DNA of 59,824 nucleotides from Gammaproteobacteria bacterium (GTDB lineage: Bacteria > Pseudomonadota > Gammaproteobacteria > GCA-001735895). The DNA lies in NCBI GenBank assembly GCA_026989015.1, contig JALSKD010000121.1, positions 1 through 59,824 of the forward strand, read 5' to 3'. Each line of letters opens with the position of its first letter. Position 1 is the stretch's first letter. Under the pieces are notes generated by a model. That model saw only the letters and a list, made by a program, of their open reading frames with translations. It did not search any database and was not told where the DNA came from. Made by a program: the position numbers and the translations under genes. This document shows, in pieces, positions 57,522-59,824 of this stretch.

Positions 57522-57553
57522 CCGTCCGCGCCCCCTGTGGAGGCCGCGGACGG
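57522..57553 (-). other. Hairpin in the oppA-oppB gap
   Basis: CCGTCCGCG (57522-57530) is the exact reverse complement of 57545-57553, forming a nine-pair GC stem with a 14-base loop right after the oppA stop. No T-run follows on the minus strand. It probably protects the abundant oppA message or limits read-through into oppBCDF. Confidence 0.65.
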
Positions 57554-57555
57554 GG

Positions 57556-59169
57556 TCAATGCTTTACTACATACAGGTTGCGCGAATACCACATGTTTTC
57601 GACATTGTCGAAGGGCCAGCCTTTCAGGTAGGGCTTGAGCAGGAAGGTATTGGTATAGTGATAGATCGGGATGATCGGGAATTCCTCGGCAATGATTTCC
57701 TCGACCCGGGTGTAGTTGGGGTTGGGATCGTCGAGGGTTTTCGATTCGGTCATCAGCCGGTCCACTTCCGGGTTTTTGTAGTTCGAATCATTGTATTCGG
57801 AGTTCGACATCATCAGTTCGAGGAAGGTCGATGCCTCGTTGTAGTCACCGCACCAGGCGGCACGGGCAATCTGGAAATCACCCACATCGCGGGTATTGAG
57901 GAAGGTCTTCCATTCCTGGTTCTCCAGCGTGGTCTTCACGCCCAGCGTGCGTTTCCACATCTGGCTGATGGCGATGGCGATTTTCTTGTGACCTTCCGAG
58001 GTGTTGTAGAGGATGGTCACCTCCAGCGGGTTGCTGCGGTCGTAGCCGGCCTCGGCCAGCAGCTCGCGCGCCTTCTGGTCGCGTTGCTTCTGGGTCATCT
58101 TCGCATAGGGCACCTCCGGCACCTGGAAGTTGGCGGTGGCGCCGGGGGTGAAGGTATAAGCCGGGATCTGGCCGGCCTGCAGGATGTTTCGGGTGATGAC
58201 TTCTCGGTTGACCGCGTAGGCCAGCGCGGTGCGTACCCGCACATCGTCGAAGGGCTTTTTCTCGGTGTTGATGGCGTAGTAGTAGCTGCACAGCCGCGGA
58301 ACCGAATAGACTTCATCGGGCATCTTCTTTTTCAGCCGCTTGTACTGTCCGGTGGGTACGCCGGCCATGTCCAGCTCGCCAGCCAGGTACCGGTTGTAGG
58401 CCTGGTTCTCGTCGTTGATGACCAGTGCCACTACCTTGTCGATGATCGTTTTGTCGTTATTCCAGTAGAGCGGATTGCGTTCGCGCACCAGCCGCTCGTT
58501 GAGGGTGTGTTCGGTCAGCACATAGGCGCCGTTGGAAACCATGTTGCCGGGCTGGGTCCATTTGTCGCCGTATTTCTCGATGGTGGCGCGATGGGCCGGC
58601 ATGGTGGTTGTGTGCGCGACCATGCTGGGGAAATAGGGCAGGGAATTTTCCAGTTCCGCCTGGAAGGTATGGTCATCCAGTGCCTTGACCCCCAGTGACT
58701 CGACCGGTTTCTTGCCTTCGATGATTTCCGCGGCGTTGCGGATCGACATCAACCGCATGTAGCCGGAATAGGGGGAGGCCAGCTTGGGATCGACGGCACG
58801 CTGCCAGGCATAGACGAAGTCATGAGCGGTGACCGGGTCGCCATTGGACCAGCGCGCATTCCTGCGCAGGTAGAAGGTGTAGCGGTTCTTGGCGTCGTTG
58901 GCTTCCCAGTGCTCGGCCACGCCGGGAGCCAGTGTGCCGTCGGCATTCTGGGTCAGCAGCCCTTCGAACAGGTCGCGGGCAATGTCCGAACCGGTCACAT
59001 CCTCGACCAGTTGCGGGTCGATCGATGGTGGCTCGGCACCCATGTTGTAGGTGAACACCTGTTGCTCGGCCAGCGGTTCGCCGGTGACCGGATGGGTCTT
59101 GGCCGCGAAGCCGGTGGATAACATCATCAGGCCGGCCAGTGCCAGCACAAGCTGCAGAAAGCGTTTCAT
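57556..59169 (-). CDS. oppA: Periplasmic oligopeptide-binding protein OppA
   Basis: 537-residue solute-binding protein of SBP family 5. A signal peptide (about 1-23, cut near GFAAKT) exports it. Typical blocks are the GAEPPSIDPQLVEDVTGSDIARDLFEGL start, RRNARWSNGDPVTAHDFVYAWQRAVDP and the AWCGDYNEASTFLELM segment near residue 430. I chose ATG at 59169 with GAGG upstream; the in-frame codons before it encode non-signal sequence. It heads the oppABCDF operon that imports short peptides. Confidence 0.94.
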   Translation of the reverse strand: MKRFLQLVLALAGLMMLSTGFAAKTHPVTGEPLAEQQVFTYNMGAEPPSIDPQLVEDVTGSDIARDLFEGLLTQNADGTLAPGVAEHWEANDAKNRYTFYLRRNARWSNGDPVTAHDFVYAWQRAVDPKLASPYSGYMRLMSIRNAAEIIEGKKPVESLGVKALDDHTFQAELENSLPYFPSMVAHTTTMPAHRATIEKYGDKWTQPGNMVSNGAYVLTEHTLNERLVRERNPLYWNNDKTIIDKVVALVINDENQAYNRYLAGELDMAGVPTGQYKRLKKKMPDEVYSVPRLCSYYYAINTEKKPFDDVRVRTALAYAVNREVITRNILQAGQIPAYTFTPGATANFQVPEVPYAKMTQKQRDQKARELLAEAGYDRSNPLEVTILYNTSEGHKKIAIAISQMWKRTLGVKTTLENQEWKTFLNTRDVGDFQIARAAWCGDYNEASTFLELMMSNSEYNDSNYKNPEVDRLMTESKTLDDPNPNYTRVEEIIAEEFPIIPIYHYTNTFLLKPYLKGWPFDNVENMWYSRNLYVVKH

Positions 59170-59255
59170 AGGAATTCCTCGGTTTGCGAACGGCCACATC
59201 GGAAGCCGAAGGGCGTGCATACAGTGATGCGCAAAATGTCACAACAGCGAAGCAA

Positions 59256-59284
59256 ATTCAATCAAAATCAGTTGTTTTTTGCAA
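59256..59284 (-). promoter_or_regulatory. Candidate oppA promoter
   Basis: On the minus strand TTGCAA (59284-59279) and TTGAAT (59261-59256) are 17 bases apart, in an AT-rich stretch unlike the surrounding DNA, 87 bases before the oppA ATG. Each box matches four of six consensus positions. The 59170-59472 gap otherwise holds only the TonB-gene terminator; I see no other gene in it. Confidence 0.35.
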
Positions 59285-59410
59285 TTTACAACCAAGGGCA
59301 TGAATCGGGGGTGAACCCAGCGCGGCTGTGGCCAGGAGAACCAGGAAGTTGTGTCAGATGGGTTCCATACTGCGTTACAAAAGAGGTTCCAGAGAACAAA
59401 TCTGCTCAAT

Positions 59411-59444
59411 AAAAGAAAAAAGCCCTGACCTAATGGCCAGGGCT
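59411..59444 (-). terminator. Intrinsic terminator of the TonB-dependent receptor gene
   Basis: Read on the minus strand, a stem with seven terminal pairs (59444-59438 with 59427-59421) plus two inner pairs closes an ATTA loop and is followed by TTTTTCTTTT. It sits 28 bases after the receptor stop codon. Confidence 0.85.
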
Positions 59445-59472
59445 CGATTCTCTCATAGATAGGGTCAGGACA

Positions 59473-59824
59473 TTAGAAGCGGATACTTGCTCCCAGTCTT
59501 AAGGTGCGAGGCTGCTGATACACCTGGTTTACGCCCCAGCGCGGATCCTGAGTGCCCGGAGCATCCTGCTCAGCAAATTCGTACACTTCAGTTGAAGCTT
59601 GAGCATCAAGTATATTGAAAATGTCAGCCCTCAGTTCGACTTCTGCGTCGCTGAACTCCGTGCTGTAGATAATTGAAGCATCAAGCTTTGTTACCCAGCT
59701 GGTGCGACCCATCGACCCGCGAGGCAGCTTGTGAAGTTCACCATCAGGGTCGGTAACATAGAATGTGTCACCATATGGAGGCGTGCCGTTGGGGTGACCC
59801 TTTCCAAAGGCATTGATGGGCCGA
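59473..59824 (-). CDS. TonB-dependent receptor, Oar-like (C-terminal fragment, runs off the window)
   Basis: The last 116 or so codons of an outer-membrane receptor. The frame is open from the window edge to a stop at 59473. PINAFG followed by a Gly/Pro/Asn-rich segment, ELRADIFNILDAQ and the terminal LRLGASIRF are outer-membrane barrel features; the last residue is Phe, needed for barrel assembly. The fragment resembles Oar/CarA-type TonB receptors of marine and Xanthomonad-like gammaproteobacteria, which lack siderophore specificity. The N-terminal plug is outside, so the ligand cannot be inferred. Confidence 0.8.
   Translation of the reverse strand, partial: RPINAFGKGHPNGTPPYGDTFYVTDPDGELHKLPRGSMGRTSWVTKLDASIIYSTEFSDAEVELRADIFNILDAQASTEVYEFAEQDAPGTQDPRWGVNQVYQQPRTLRLGASIRF

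Noticed and set aside
59215-59412. A 65-codon frame in the oppA-TonB gap
   Set aside because: No ribosome site, odd composition and a position in a promoter/terminator region; likely chance.

Overview
The window is chromosomal DNA from a high-GC gammaproteobacterium. I infer the class from gene order: tRNA-Leu(GAG), then tRNA-fMet-rimP-nusA-infB-rbfA-truB-rpsO-pnp, matches a block well known in Enterobacteria and relatives, and a full nuoA-N operon next to this block is an arrangement known from several gammaproteobacterial lineages. Flagella that look RpoN/FleQ-controlled, System I (Ccm) cytochrome c maturation, a TRAP transporter and an Oar-like TonB receptor suggest a free-living, respiring, possibly aquatic bacterium. 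I cannot name the genus from the sequence alone. Almost all of the window is densely packed core genome. I saw no transposase, phage gene, CRISPR array or defence island, and no candidate for a wholly new multi-gene system.

Layout. 1-120: tRNA-Leu(GAG) and its terminator. 211-14662: nuoABCDEFGHIJKLMN (complex I) behind a good sigma70 promoter, with most genes overlapping or a few bases apart. 14703-15881: a membrane-anchored six-heme cytochrome, NapC/NirT type fused to two cytochrome c4-like domains, probably part of the same transcript. 15914-16163: promoter, initiator tRNA and a decayed partial copy of that tRNA. 16281-25086: rimP-nusA-infB-rbfA-truB, a separate rpsO promoter, rpsO-pnp and a terminator. 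25193-28328: TRAP transporter dctP, terminator, dctQM. 28351-31350 (minus): S9 peptidase and YheT-like hydrolase.

31442-38739: ccmABCDEFGHI (including the short ccmD, 33493-33663), the complete System I cytochrome c maturation set. Its CcmI carries a tandem duplication of its C-terminal domain. 38729-45761 (minus): gluQ, a GGDEF-EAL membrane protein, dapE, an ArsC/Spx-like gene, dapD and dapC. 45882-46265: a VOC/glyoxalase-fold protein. 46270-53670: a sigma54-type promoter with two FleQ-box-like sites, then fliEFGHIJK. 53677-59169 (minus): oppFDCBA oligopeptide importer (transcribed oppA to oppF), meeting fliK tail to tail six bases apart. 59473-59824 (minus): the C-terminal part of an Oar-like TonB-dependent receptor that runs off the window.

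Functional links. Complex I feeds electrons to quinone, and the adjacent NapC-type cytochrome is the kind of protein that takes them back out to periplasmic acceptors. The Ccm operon would install its six hemes. dapC/dapD/dapE supply three consecutive steps of the succinylase branch of lysine/diaminopimelate synthesis. The Opp, TRAP and TonB genes are uptake systems. The best leads for follow-up are the fliE regulatory region, the hexaheme cytochrome, the perfect hexanucleotide repeat in nusA, the decayed tRNA copy next to metY, and the CcmI duplication.
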